64,000 nucleotides of DNA from Pseudomonas flavescens. Its GTDB lineage: Bacteria > Pseudomonadota > Gammaproteobacteria > Pseudomonadales > Pseudomonadaceae. The stretch covers positions 4,960,001 to 5,024,000 of the forward strand of contig NZ_JACBYV010000001.1 of NCBI RefSeq assembly GCF_013408425.1. The letters are read 5' to 3'. Position numbers and translations under genes: made by a program. Under the pieces are notes generated by a model that saw only the letters and a list, made by a program, of their open reading frames with translations, did no database searches and was not told the DNA's origin. The first letter of the stretch is position 1, and every line of letters begins with the position of its first letter. This document shows, in pieces, positions 8,567-16,258 of this stretch.

Positions 8567-9190
8567 ATGACGACCGACATTTCCGATTCGCTGCTGAGCC
8601 GCATCATCGATGACCTTGCCGAATTCGGGTGGTCGTTGCAAACCCAGTTCGCCCCTCAGTCTCTGACGCGGCAATTGGCCGAAGAGTGCCGCCAGCGTAT
8701 TTCCCAGGGCACCCTGGCGCCTGCCGGCACGGGCCGCGGTAACGCCGTGGCGGTGCGTGAGGGCACCCGTGGCGATCATATCCAGTGGCTCGAGGCCGGG
8801 CAGTCTCCGGCCTGTGATGGTTATTTGCAGCTGCTCGACGAACTGCGTGTTGCACTCAATCAGAGCCTCTACCTCGGATTGGTCGACTACGAGAGCCACT
8901 TCGCCTTCTACCCGCCTGGGGCTTTCTACCTCAAGCACCTGGATCGCTTTCTCGACGAGGATCGGCGAGCCGTTTCCGCAGTGCTTTATCTCAATGAAGA
9001 CTGGTTACCGGAGGAGGGCGGCGCGTTGCGGCTGTACTTGGCCGATGGCGAAGTGCGTGATGTCTGGCCTCAGGCCGGCACCCTGGTCGTCTTCCTGTCT
9101 GCCGATGTGCCCCACGAAGTGCTGCCCGCCAGCCGTGATCGACTGTCGTTGACCGGCTGGTTCCGCCGTCGCGGTGATAGCCCGCTCTGA
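8567..9190 (+). CDS. 2-oxoglutarate/Fe(II)-dependent oxygenase (prolyl-4-hydroxylase-like)
   Basis: 207 aa, cytoplasmic. The double-stranded beta-helix metal triad is visible as His124 and Asp126 in YLKHLDRF and His183 in VPHEVLP, with Arg192 in DRLSLTGWF placed to bind 2-oxoglutarate. VLYLNEDW and EEGGALRLY complete the P4H-like (SM-20/EGL-9) pattern. Pseudomonas proteins of this size include a prolyl hydroxylase acting on elongation factor Tu, but the substrate is not shown here. It ends at a terminator shared with convergent serA. Confidence 0.85.
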   Translation: MTTDISDSLLSRIIDDLAEFGWSLQTQFAPQSLTRQLAEECRQRISQGTLAPAGTGRGNAVAVREGTRGDHIQWLEAGQSPACDGYLQLLDELRVALNQSLYLGLVDYESHFAFYPPGAFYLKHLDRFLDEDRRAVSAVLYLNEDWLPEEGGALRLYLADGEVRDVWPQAGTLVVFLSADVPHEVLPASRDRLSLTGWFRRRGDSPL

Positions 9191-9205
9191 CGGGTGCCAG
9201 AAACG

Positions 9206-9233
9206 AAGAAGGGAGGCCGAGGCCTCCCTTCTT
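9206..9233. terminator. Bidirectional terminator between the oxygenase gene and serA
   Basis: A perfect 13-bp inverted repeat, AAGAAGGGAGGCC with a two-base GA loop and its complement, fills the gap between the convergent genes. T-rich flanks are short on both sides. Confidence 0.75.
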
Positions 9234-9248
9234 GATGCGGCTAGGTTC

Positions 9249-10478
9249 TTAGAACAGAACGCGGCTACGGATGGTGCCGTTGACGTGCTGCAGCTTTTCC
9301 AGCGCCAGATCCGAGTACTCGGCGTCGACGTCGATGACCACGTAACCGACCTTCTCGTTGGTCTGCAGGTACTGACCGGAGATGTTGATACCGTTGTCGG
9401 CGAACACCTTGTTGATCTCGCTCATCACGCCCGGAACGTTGGCGTGGATGTGCAGCAGACGGTGCTTGCCCGCGTGTGCCGGCAGGGCCACTTCCGGGAA
9501 GTTGACCGAGGATACCGAGGTGCCGTTGTCGCTGTACTTGACCAGCTTCTCGGCCACTTCCAGGCCGATGTTCGCCTGGGCTTCGGCGGTGGAGCCACCG
9601 ATGTGCGGCGTGAGGATCACGCGATCCAGGCCTCGCAGCGGGCTTTCGAACACGTCGTCGTTGGACTTCGGCTCGACCGGGAACACGTCGATGGCGGCGC
9701 CGATCAGGTGCTCGTCCTTGATCGCGGCAGCCAGGTGATCGAGCTCGACCACGGTACCGCGGGCGGCGTTGATCAGGATGCCGCCCTTCTTCATGGCACG
9801 AATTTCCTTCTCGCCGATCATCCACTGGGTGGATGCCAGCTCGGGCACGTGCAGGGAAACGATGTCGCACTGACCCAGCAGGTCGTGCAGCTTGCCGATC
9901 TGCTGCGCATTGCCCAGCGGCAGTTTGGTCACCACGTCGTAGAAGAACACCTGCATACCCAGGGCTTCGGCGAGCACCGACAGCTGGGTGCCGATGGAGC
10001 CGTAACCGACGATGCCAAGCTTCTTGCCACGGATTTCGAAGGAGTTGGCTGCCGACTTGATCCAGCCGCCACGGTGGCAGGAGGCGTTCTTCTCGGGAAT
10101 GCCGCGCAGCAGCAGGATGGCCTGGGCCAGCACCAGCTCGGCGACCGAGCGGGTGTTGGAGTACGGCGCGTTGAACACGGCGATACCGCGCTCGCGGGCG
10201 GCGTTCAGGTCGACCTGGTTGGTGCCGATGCAGAAGCAGCCAACGGCGACCAGTTTCTTCGCGCAATCGAAGATCTCTTCGGTCAGCTGGGTGCGCGAGC
10301 GGATGCCGATGAAGTGCGCGTCGGCGATCTTGGCCTTCAGTTCCTCGCCGGACAGCGCGGTCTTGAGGTACTCGATGTTGGTGTAACCGGACGCCTTCAG
10401 GGTATCCACTGCATTCTGGTGGACGCCTTCGAGAAGAAGGAACTTGATCTTGCTCTTGTCGAGAGAGGTCGTGCTCAT
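9249..10478 (-). CDS. serA: D-3-phosphoglycerate dehydrogenase
   Basis: First enzyme of serine synthesis: oxidises 3-phosphoglycerate to 3-phosphohydroxypyruvate with NAD, and reduces 2-oxoglutarate to D-2-hydroxyglutarate. 409 aa, the E. coli-type length. The Rossmann motif GYGSIG is at 158-163; the catalytic set is Arg240 (NAARGT), Glu269 (VEP) and His292 (TPHIGG). A C-terminal ACT domain (about 339-409) is the serine-feedback site. It is divergent from the D2HGDH gene across 183 bases, a functionally meaningful pairing because that enzyme consumes the 2-hydroxyglutarate. Confidence 0.98.
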   Translation of the reverse strand: MSTTSLDKSKIKFLLLEGVHQNAVDTLKASGYTNIEYLKTALSGEELKAKIADAHFIGIRSRTQLTEEIFDCAKKLVAVGCFCIGTNQVDLNAARERGIAVFNAPYSNTRSVAELVLAQAILLLRGIPEKNASCHRGGWIKSAANSFEIRGKKLGIVGYGSIGTQLSVLAEALGMQVFFYDVVTKLPLGNAQQIGKLHDLLGQCDIVSLHVPELASTQWMIGEKEIRAMKKGGILINAARGTVVELDHLAAAIKDEHLIGAAIDVFPVEPKSNDDVFESPLRGLDRVILTPHIGGSTAEAQANIGLEVAEKLVKYSDNGTSVSSVNFPEVALPAHAGKHRLLHIHANVPGVMSEINKVFADNGINISGQYLQTNEKVGYVVIDVDAEYSDLALEKLQHVNGTIRSRVLF

Positions 10479-10661
10479 CGGAGTACCTGTTGTCCCACTA
10501 AATTAAGTGTCAGGAGAAGTATCGGCGCTGGCGCCAATGGGCCTGCAGATCGCGGCAAAGCATGATTTGCGGGGGGCATATGCTAGCATGGCTTCCCTTT
10601 TCCTTGCTCGGTTGCGACCTGAACGGTTCTCAGGGCGACCATGAATGTTTCGAGAGTTGAA

Positions 10662-12053
10662 ATGACCGATCACCTGCCGATTGAAGAACTCAAAACCCTG
10701 GTCGAGCCCGGTAAGGTGCTGACCGACGCCGCCTCCCTGGAAACCTATGGCAAGGACTGGACCAAGCACTACGCGCCAGCCCCCAGTGCCATCGTCTTCC
10801 CCAAGACCATCGAGCAGGTGCAGGCCATCGTGCGTTGGGCCAATGCCCACAAGATCGCCCTGGTGCCTTCGGGTGGCCGTACTGGCCTGTCGGCAGCGGC
10901 GGTCGCGGCCAATGGCGAAGTGGTGGTTTCGTTCGACTACATGAATCAGATCCTCGACTTCAACGAGTCCAACCGCACCGTGGTCTGCCAGCCGGGTGTG
11001 GTCACCGGCGCGCTGCAGCAGTTCGCCGAGGACAAGGGCCTTTATTACCCGGTGGATTTCGCCTCTGCCGGCTCCAGCCAGATTGGCGGCAACATCGGCA
11101 CCAATGCCGGTGGCATCAAGGTGATTCGCTACGGGCTGACCCGCAACTGGGTGGCTGGCCTGAAAGTGGTCACCGGTACCGGTGAGCTGCTCGAGCTGAA
11201 CAAGGACCTGATCAAGAACGCCACCGGCTATGACCTGCGTCAGCTGTTCATCGGCGCCGAAGGCACCCTGGGCTTCGTGGTCGAGGCGACCATGCGTCTG
11301 GATCGTGCGCCGCGCAACCTTACCGCCATGGTGCTCGGCACGCCTGATTTCGACTCGATCATGCCGGTGCTGCACGCCTTTCACGGCAAGCTCGACCTCA
11401 CCGCCTTCGAGTTCTTCTCCGACAAGTGCCTGGACAAGATCCTCGGCCGTGGCGACATTCCGGCACCGTTCGAGAGCCGCACGCCGTTCTACGCCCTGCT
11501 GGAATTCGAAGCCGTCAACGAAGACGTGGCCAATGCCGCTCTGGCGACCTTCGAGCATTGTGTCGAACAGGGCTGGGTGCTCGATGGCGTGATGAGCCAG
11601 AGCGAGCAGCAACTGCAGAACCTGTGGAAGCTGCGCGAGTACATCTCCGAGACCATCAGCCACTGGACGCCTTACAAGAACGACATCTCGGTGACGGTCA
11701 GCCAGGTGCCGGCGTTTCTCGCCGATATCGACACCATCGTTTCCGGCAGCTACCCCGATTTCGAAGTGCTCTGGTACGGCCACATCGGCGACGGCAACCT
11801 GCACCTGAACATCCTCAAGCCCGACGCGCTGAGCAAGGAAGACTTCTTCGCCAAGTGCGCGACCGTCAACAAGTGGGTGTTCGAGACCGTCGAGAAGTAC
11901 AACGGCTCGATCTCCGCCGAGCACGGCGTGGGCATGACCAAGCGTGATTACCTGGAATACAGCCGCTCGCCGGCAGAAATCGCTTACATGCGAGCGGTCA
12001 AGGCGGTCTTCGACCCCAACGGCATCATGAACCCAGGCAAGATCTTCAACTGA
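10662..12053 (+). CDS. d2hgdh: FAD-dependent D-2-hydroxyglutarate dehydrogenase
   Basis: Oxidises D-2-hydroxyglutarate to 2-oxoglutarate, passing electrons through FAD to electron-transfer flavoprotein. 463 aa from the ATG at 10662. The FAD_binding_4 domain contains PSGGRTGLSAAAVA and GSSQIGGNIGTNAGG; the C-terminal oxidase domain contains WYGHIGDGNLHLN and ISAEHGVGMTKRDYL. An earlier in-frame ATG at 10641 adds seven residues; 10662 gives the length I recall for the studied P. stutzeri enzyme and has GAGAG upstream. Work in P. stutzeri showed this enzyme supports SerA flux. It forms an operon with the next gene, 21 bases away. Confidence 0.93.
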   Translation: MTDHLPIEELKTLVEPGKVLTDAASLETYGKDWTKHYAPAPSAIVFPKTIEQVQAIVRWANAHKIALVPSGGRTGLSAAAVAANGEVVVSFDYMNQILDFNESNRTVVCQPGVVTGALQQFAEDKGLYYPVDFASAGSSQIGGNIGTNAGGIKVIRYGLTRNWVAGLKVVTGTGELLELNKDLIKNATGYDLRQLFIGAEGTLGFVVEATMRLDRAPRNLTAMVLGTPDFDSIMPVLHAFHGKLDLTAFEFFSDKCLDKILGRGDIPAPFESRTPFYALLEFEAVNEDVANAALATFEHCVEQGWVLDGVMSQSEQQLQNLWKLREYISETISHWTPYKNDISVTVSQVPAFLADIDTIVSGSYPDFEVLWYGHIGDGNLHLNILKPDALSKEDFFAKCATVNKWVFETVEKYNGSISAEHGVGMTKRDYLEYSRSPAEIAYMRAVKAVFDPNGIMNPGKIFN

Positions 12054-12074
12054 TCCCCGGACCAAGGAGCGACC

Positions 12075-12740
12075 ATGAGCTACCAGCACCAGTATATCGA
12101 TGGCACCCGTATCCACTTCCCGCTGGGCAAGGTGGTGTGCGTAGGCCGCAATTACGCCGAGCATGCCAAGGAACTCAACAACCCCTTGCCGACCGAGCCG
12201 ATGCTGTTCATCAAGCCCGGCAGCTGCGTGGTGCCGCTCGAAGGTGGCTTCAGCATTCCGGAAGACCGCGGCTCGGTGCACTACGAAGTGGAAATCGCCG
12301 TACTGATCGGCAAGCCGCTGTCGCGCAAGCCGAGCGAAGAGGAAGTGCTCGACGCCATCTCCGGTTTCGCTCCTGCTCTGGACCTGACCCTGCGCGACGT
12401 GCAGAACAAGCTCAAGGACAAGGGGCATCCCTGGGAGCCGGCCAAGGCATTCGACGGTGCCTGTGTACTGGCGCCGTTCGTGCCGGGTGACGCGGTCGAG
12501 GACCTGGCTGCCATCGGCATCCGTCTGACCATCAACGGCGAAGTGCGTCAGGACGGCATCAGCGGCGACATGATCTTCGCGATCGTTCCGGTGATTCAGG
12601 AAATGGCCGGCCACTTCAACCTGCAGCCCGGCGACGTGATCCTCACCGGTACCCCCGCAGGCGTGGGCCCGCTGCACAAGGGTGATGAGCTGGTGCTCGA
12701 CCTGGTCGGCCACTCCAGCTTCGCCAGCCGGGTCATCTGA
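12075..12740 (+). CDS. Fumarylacetoacetate hydrolase family protein
   Basis: 221 aa, compact FAH-fold enzyme. VVCVGRNYAEHAKEL at the N-terminus, the metal-ligand segment VHYEVEIAVLIGKPL, and ILTGTPAGVGPL near the C-terminus are signature blocks. Relatives act on acylpyruvates or are oxaloacetate decarboxylases or tautomerases, so the substrate is open. AAGGAG stands before the ATG. It is co-transcribed with D2HGDH, suggesting a role in 2-oxo-acid housekeeping. Confidence 0.88.
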   Translation: MSYQHQYIDGTRIHFPLGKVVCVGRNYAEHAKELNNPLPTEPMLFIKPGSCVVPLEGGFSIPEDRGSVHYEVEIAVLIGKPLSRKPSEEEVLDAISGFAPALDLTLRDVQNKLKDKGHPWEPAKAFDGACVLAPFVPGDAVEDLAAIGIRLTINGEVRQDGISGDMIFAIVPVIQEMAGHFNLQPGDVILTGTPAGVGPLHKGDELVLDLVGHSSFASRVI

Positions 12741-12784
12741 CACGGCGATCGCTGCAAGGCGGTAGCGGCCGTTCGCCGCTCCAC

Positions 12785-12836
12785 TGTGGGAGCGCGCCAT
12801 GCGCGCGAAAAATCGCGGGCTTGGCCCGCTCCCACA
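12785..12836. repeat. REP-type inverted repeat
   Basis: TGTGGGAGCGCGCCATGCGC and a complementary-type half ending GGCCCGCTCCCACA flank an AT-rich centre. It is the same family as the element at 33627-33676 and the REP core of the 52.6-53.4 kb array, and sits just after the FAH gene stop, the usual REP location in Pseudomonas. Confidence 0.75.
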
Positions 12837-12895
12837 GATACTGCACCGATGACCACTCTCGCCTCGCAACCATCCCGAATCCACGTCTATTCCAA

Positions 12896-12933
12896 TTAAG
12901 TTTCGCTTAAGCCGGCTTTAAGCCTGGCTTCAG
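12896..12933 (+). promoter_or_regulatory. Tandem BqsR/CarR-type operator upstream of carO
   Basis: Three perfect TTAAG motifs at 12896, 12907 and 12918, each separated by exactly six bases, then a degenerate TTCAG at 12929 in the same register, giving an 11-bp helical period. The published BqsR recognition sequence is TTAAG-N6-TTAAG, and carO/carP are known members of that regulon in P. aeruginosa. The site ends 49 bases before the carO ATG. PmrA-type regulators bind a related repeat, so identity of the regulator is inference. Confidence 0.7.
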
Positions 12934-12982
12934 CTGGGCGACTTAACCTGACCCCGTCATCTACAGATAGAGGGTCATCCCC

Positions 12983-13330
12983 ATGAAAGCTCCCGTACTC
13001 GCACTGCTGCTCGCTCCGCTGTTCTCCACCGCTGCCATGGCTGCCGGCTACACAGGCCCAGGCCAGGTCGCTCAGGTCACGACTGTCGAGCAGGCGCTGA
13101 AAGCTGGCGACGACACCCCGGTGGTACTGCAGGGCCAGATCGTCAAGCGTCTGCAGGACGAACTCTATGAGTTCAAGGACGCCACCGGCACCATCCACGT
13201 TGAAATCGACGACGAAGACTGGCCGCCGCAAGCCATTTCCGAGAAGGCCACCGTCAAACTGACCGGTGAAGTCGACAAGGATCTGACCAGCCGCGAAATC
13301 GACGTCGATATCGTCGAACTGGTGAAATAA
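12983..13330 (+). CDS. carO: Periplasmic OB-fold (BOF/YgiW family) protein, CarO-like
   Basis: 115 aa. A signal peptide (MKAPVLALLLAPLFSTAAMA, cut after AMA) is followed by a small bacterial OB-fold domain: DTPVVLQGQIVKRLQDELYE, then FKDATGTIHVEIDDEDW and VDKDLTSREIDVDIVEL. In P. aeruginosa the orthologue (PA0320, CarO) is induced by calcium through CarSR (BqsSR) and affects calcium homeostasis and stress tolerance. The BqsR-type repeats directly upstream and the carP genes downstream support the same assignment. Ligand unknown. Confidence 0.88.
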   Translation: MKAPVLALLLAPLFSTAAMAAGYTGPGQVAQVTTVEQALKAGDDTPVVLQGQIVKRLQDELYEFKDATGTIHVEIDDEDWPPQAISEKATVKLTGEVDKDLTSREIDVDIVELVK

Positions 13331-13430
13331 GGCGCGCGCTGTTAGCGTCCCACCACTGCACTGAATGGCCGCCTCTCGGAGCATCCGGGGGGCGGCGTTG
13401 TCGTTTTTGCTGATGGATATGTGAATCGCC

Positions 13431-14351
13431 ATGCGCCGTCTGATTTCGATCAAAGGTTTATCCCTGCTGTTGATGCTCGTTCTGCTGGTTGCGCTGGGTA
13501 TCGCGAGCCAGCAATTTCGCCTGTTCGAGCGGGCCTGGTTCAATGTCAGTCAGCCAGCCGAGGCGCCCTCGCATTCGCTGTGGTTGAGCGACTACAAGGT
13601 GGTGATAGAGGCGCAGCGTATCGAAGGACTGGAGGACGACGTCTCGGCGTTGACCTACGATCCGGATCGCCAGAGCCTGTTCACGGTGACCAACCAGCAT
13701 CCCAAACTGATCGAGCTGTCCCTGGACGGCAAGGTACTGCGGCAGATCGAACTGGTCGGTTTCGGTGATCCCGAAGCGGTGGAGTACGTGGCGCCCGGGC
13801 GTTTCGTGATCGCCGACGAGCGCACCCAGCGGTTGGTCAAGATCCGCGTCGACGACGACACCACCTCCATCGATGCCGCCGATGGTCAGCAGATGTCCCT
13901 GGGCCTGGAGATGGGCAGCAAGAACAAGGGCTTCGAGGGCCTGGCCTACGACCTGGCTGGCAAACGCCTGTTCGTGGCCAAGGAGCGCGACCCGATGCGC
14001 ATCTACGAGGTGCATGGCTTCCCCAACCTCGACCCGGACACGCCCGCTCCTGTGCAGATTCGCGATGACCGCAAGCGCGATGCGGGCATCTTCGTGCGAG
14101 ACCTCTCCAGCCTGCATTACGACAGCCTCACCGGCCATCTGCTGGCGCTGTCGGATGAGTCACGACTGGTCGTCGAGCTGGACGAGGCCGGCAAGCCGAT
14201 CAGCAGCCTGTCATTGCTGCAGGGCCAGCAGGGCCTCAAGAAGTCGGTGCCGCAGGCGGAGGGCATCACCATGGATGATCATGGCGTGCTCTACCTGACC
14301 AGCGAGCCCAATCTCTTCTATGTCTTCAGCAAGGGCGGCAAGACCGACTGA
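13431..14351 (+). CDS. carP: Beta-propeller protein of the SdiA-regulated/CarP family, copy 1
   Basis: 306 aa. An N-terminal membrane anchor (residues about 9-24, after MRRLISIKG) precedes a periplasmic SdiA-regulated-type six-bladed propeller with repeated strands such as VSALTYDPDRQSLFTVTN, GFGDPEAVEYVAPG, KGFEGLAYDLAGKRLFVAKE and QAEGITMDDHGVLYLTSEPN. CarP of P. aeruginosa (PA0327) is a calcium-regulated propeller, possibly phytase-like, needed for calcium tolerance. The gap from carO is 100 bases with no terminator, so it may share the carO operator. A second copy follows directly. Confidence 0.83.
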   Translation: MRRLISIKGLSLLLMLVLLVALGIASQQFRLFERAWFNVSQPAEAPSHSLWLSDYKVVIEAQRIEGLEDDVSALTYDPDRQSLFTVTNQHPKLIELSLDGKVLRQIELVGFGDPEAVEYVAPGRFVIADERTQRLVKIRVDDDTTSIDAADGQQMSLGLEMGSKNKGFEGLAYDLAGKRLFVAKERDPMRIYEVHGFPNLDPDTPAPVQIRDDRKRDAGIFVRDLSSLHYDSLTGHLLALSDESRLVVELDEAGKPISSLSLLQGQQGLKKSVPQAEGITMDDHGVLYLTSEPNLFYVFSKGGKTD

Positions 14352-14505
14352 GCCTGCGGCACCGCCCAGGTGGCGACAGCCCTGCCTGCCTCACCACGCT
14401 GGTGAAGTGAGGCGAGGGCTGGTAGTTTCGCCCGTCACTATGGCCGCCCCCGGGATTCTCTCGGAGGCAGCACCGTTTTCCTCGCCGATGGACAAGTGAA
14501 CCGAT

Positions 14506-15420
14506 ATGCGTCGTCTGTTTTCCCTCAAGGCATTGCTGGTGCTGTTCGTACTCATCGTGGCCTCGCTGCTGGCTGTCTGGGGGCAGGAGTTCCGGGTCTT
14601 CGAACGGGCCTGGTTCAACGTGCAGCAGCCGGATGAGGCTCCAGCGGATGCGCTATGGCTCGATGGTTATCGGGTAACCCGTGAAGCGCAGGTGATCGAG
14701 GGCCTGGACGATGACGTTTCGGCATTGACCTACGATCCACTGCGCAAGAGCCTGTTCACCGTCACCAACCAGAACTCCCGGCTGATCGAGCTTTCCCTGG
14801 AAGGCAAGGTGCTGCGCGAGATCGAACTGGTCGGTTTCGGCGATCCGGAGGCCGTGGAGTATGTCGCGCCGGGAGTCTTCGTGGTCGCCGACGAACGCCC
14901 CCAGCGTCTGGTGGAGGTGCGCATCGATGACACCACCACCCGTGTCGACGCTGCCAGTGGCCAGCAGCTTTCCCTGGGCCTGGAGATGGAGGCCAAGAAC
15001 AAAGGCTTCGAAGGCCTGGCCTACGATCTGGTCGGCAAGCGCCTGTTCGTCGCCAAGGAGCGCGACCCGCTGCGCATCTACGAGGTGCACGGCTTCCCTC
15101 ACCTCGACCCGAGCACGCCATCGGCGATCCGTGTCATCGATGACCGTGAGCGTGACGAGGGGCTTTTCGTGCGCGATCTGTCCAGCCTGCAATACGTCGC
15201 CGGTAGCGGGCACCTGCTGGCGCTCTCCGATGACTCGCGCTTGCTGGTGGAGCTCGATACCAAGGGCGAAGCGGTCAGCAGCCTGTCGCTGATCGGCGGT
15301 CAGCAGGGGCTGAGGGCGTCTGTTCCTCAGGCCGAAGGCATCGCCATGGACGAGCAGGGCGTGATCTACATGATCAGCGAGCCCAATCTCTTCTACACCT
15401 TCAGCAAAAAGGCCGAGTGA
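14506..15420 (+). CDS. Beta-propeller protein of the SdiA-regulated/CarP family, copy 2
   Basis: 304 aa, clearly a tandem paralogue of the preceding gene. It has the same N-terminal anchor (MRRLFSLKALLVLFVLI), the same blade strands in the same order (VSALTYDPLRKSLFTVTN, GFGDPEAVEYVAPG, KGFEGLAYDLVGKRLFVAKE) and the same end (SEPNLFYTFSK). Most positions are identical by eye; differences are scattered. The 60 bases before the ATG also resemble those before copy 1, so the duplicated unit included the leader. I recall only one carP at this place in P. aeruginosa. Confidence 0.82.
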   Translation: MRRLFSLKALLVLFVLIVASLLAVWGQEFRVFERAWFNVQQPDEAPADALWLDGYRVTREAQVIEGLDDDVSALTYDPLRKSLFTVTNQNSRLIELSLEGKVLREIELVGFGDPEAVEYVAPGVFVVADERPQRLVEVRIDDTTTRVDAASGQQLSLGLEMEAKNKGFEGLAYDLVGKRLFVAKERDPLRIYEVHGFPHLDPSTPSAIRVIDDRERDEGLFVRDLSSLQYVAGSGHLLALSDDSRLLVELDTKGEAVSSLSLIGGQQGLRASVPQAEGIAMDEQGVIYMISEPNLFYTFSKKAE

Positions 15421-15438
15421 CTGCTCACCCGGCCTTTC
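15406..15438. terminator. Convergent terminator spanning the carP copy 2 stop codon
   Basis: AAAGGCCGAGTGA (15408-15420, including the TGA stop) pairs with TCACCCGGCCTTT (15425-15437) with one mismatch. A-run and T-run flanks make it usable in both directions between carP copy 2 and convergent rpiA. Confidence 0.65.
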
Positions 15439-15455
15439 GGTGTTGCCCGCGTTAC

Positions 15456-16127
15456 TCAGCGCTGCAGCGACTTCACGCCTTCGGCGGTGCCGAGCAGCAG
15501 CAGGTCGGCCGGGCGCGCGGCGAACAGGCCGTTGGTGACCACGCCGACGATGGCGTTGATGTCCGCTTCCAGTTTCACCGGGTCGGTGATGCTCATGTTG
15601 TGCACATCGAGGATCACATTGCCGTTGTCGGTCAGCACGCCTTCGCGGTAGACCGGGTCGCCGCCCAGCTTGACCAGCTCACGGGCCACGTGGCTGCGGG
15701 CCATGGGAATCACCTCCACCGGCAGCGGGAAGGCGCCGAGCACCGGCACCAGCTTGCTGCCGTCGGCGATGCAGATGAAGGTGCGGGCCACGGCGGCGAC
15801 GATCTTCTCGCGGGTCAGGGCCGCGCCGCCGCCCTTGATCAGGTTCAGGCGCTCGTCACTCTCGTCGGCGCCGTCGACGTAGAACTCCAGATCGCTGACG
15901 CTGTTCAGTTCGTACACCGGGATGCCGTGGCCCTTGAGGCGTGCGGCAGTGGCTTCGGAGCTGGCTACGGCACCGTCGAAGTCCAGTTTGTGCTTGGCCA
16001 GGGCGTCGATGAAACAGTTGGCCGTGGAGCCGGTGCCGACCCCAACGACGCTCTTGGCGTCGAGCTTGGGAAGGATGAAGTCGACGGCGGCCTGAGCCAC
16101 GGCTTGTTTGAGCTGATCCTGGGTCAT
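15456..16127 (-). CDS. rpiA: Ribose-5-phosphate isomerase A
   Basis: Interconverts ribose 5-phosphate and ribulose 5-phosphate in the non-oxidative pentose phosphate pathway. 223 aa, normal length. Family motifs: [13 protein letters not shown] near 28-40, the catalytic YVDGADES segment, and [14 protein letters not shown]. The C-terminal [10 protein letters not shown] region also fits. It is divergent from ilvA across about 110-130 bases, an arrangement conserved in Pseudomonas as far as I recall. Confidence 0.97.
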   Translation of the reverse strand: MTQDQLKQAVAQAAVDFILPKLDAKSVVGVGTGSTANCFIDALAKHKLDFDGAVASSEATAARLKGHGIPVYELNSVSDLEFYVDGADESDERLNLIKGGGAALTREKIVAAVARTFICIADGSKLVPVLGAFPLPVEVIPMARSHVARELVKLGGDPVYREGVLTDNGNVILDVHNMSITDPVKLEADINAIVGVVTNGLFAARPADLLLLGTAEGVKSLQR

Positions 16128-16258
16128 GCGGGTTCCACGAGAGAGAAGGAAACGAGGCGCTGATTATAGCCGGCAAAACCCCGGAATTCGTATGGTCGCT
16201 CGGCAGATGGCTGGGTTAGACTCCGGGGTTCCTCATGAAACCGCCTGCGATGCCTGCC

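Noticed and set aside
10503..12884. 793-aa open frame on the minus strand
   Set aside because: It is antisense to the D2HGDH and FAH-family genes. His/Gln/Val-rich composition is typical of shadow frames in GC-rich genomes.
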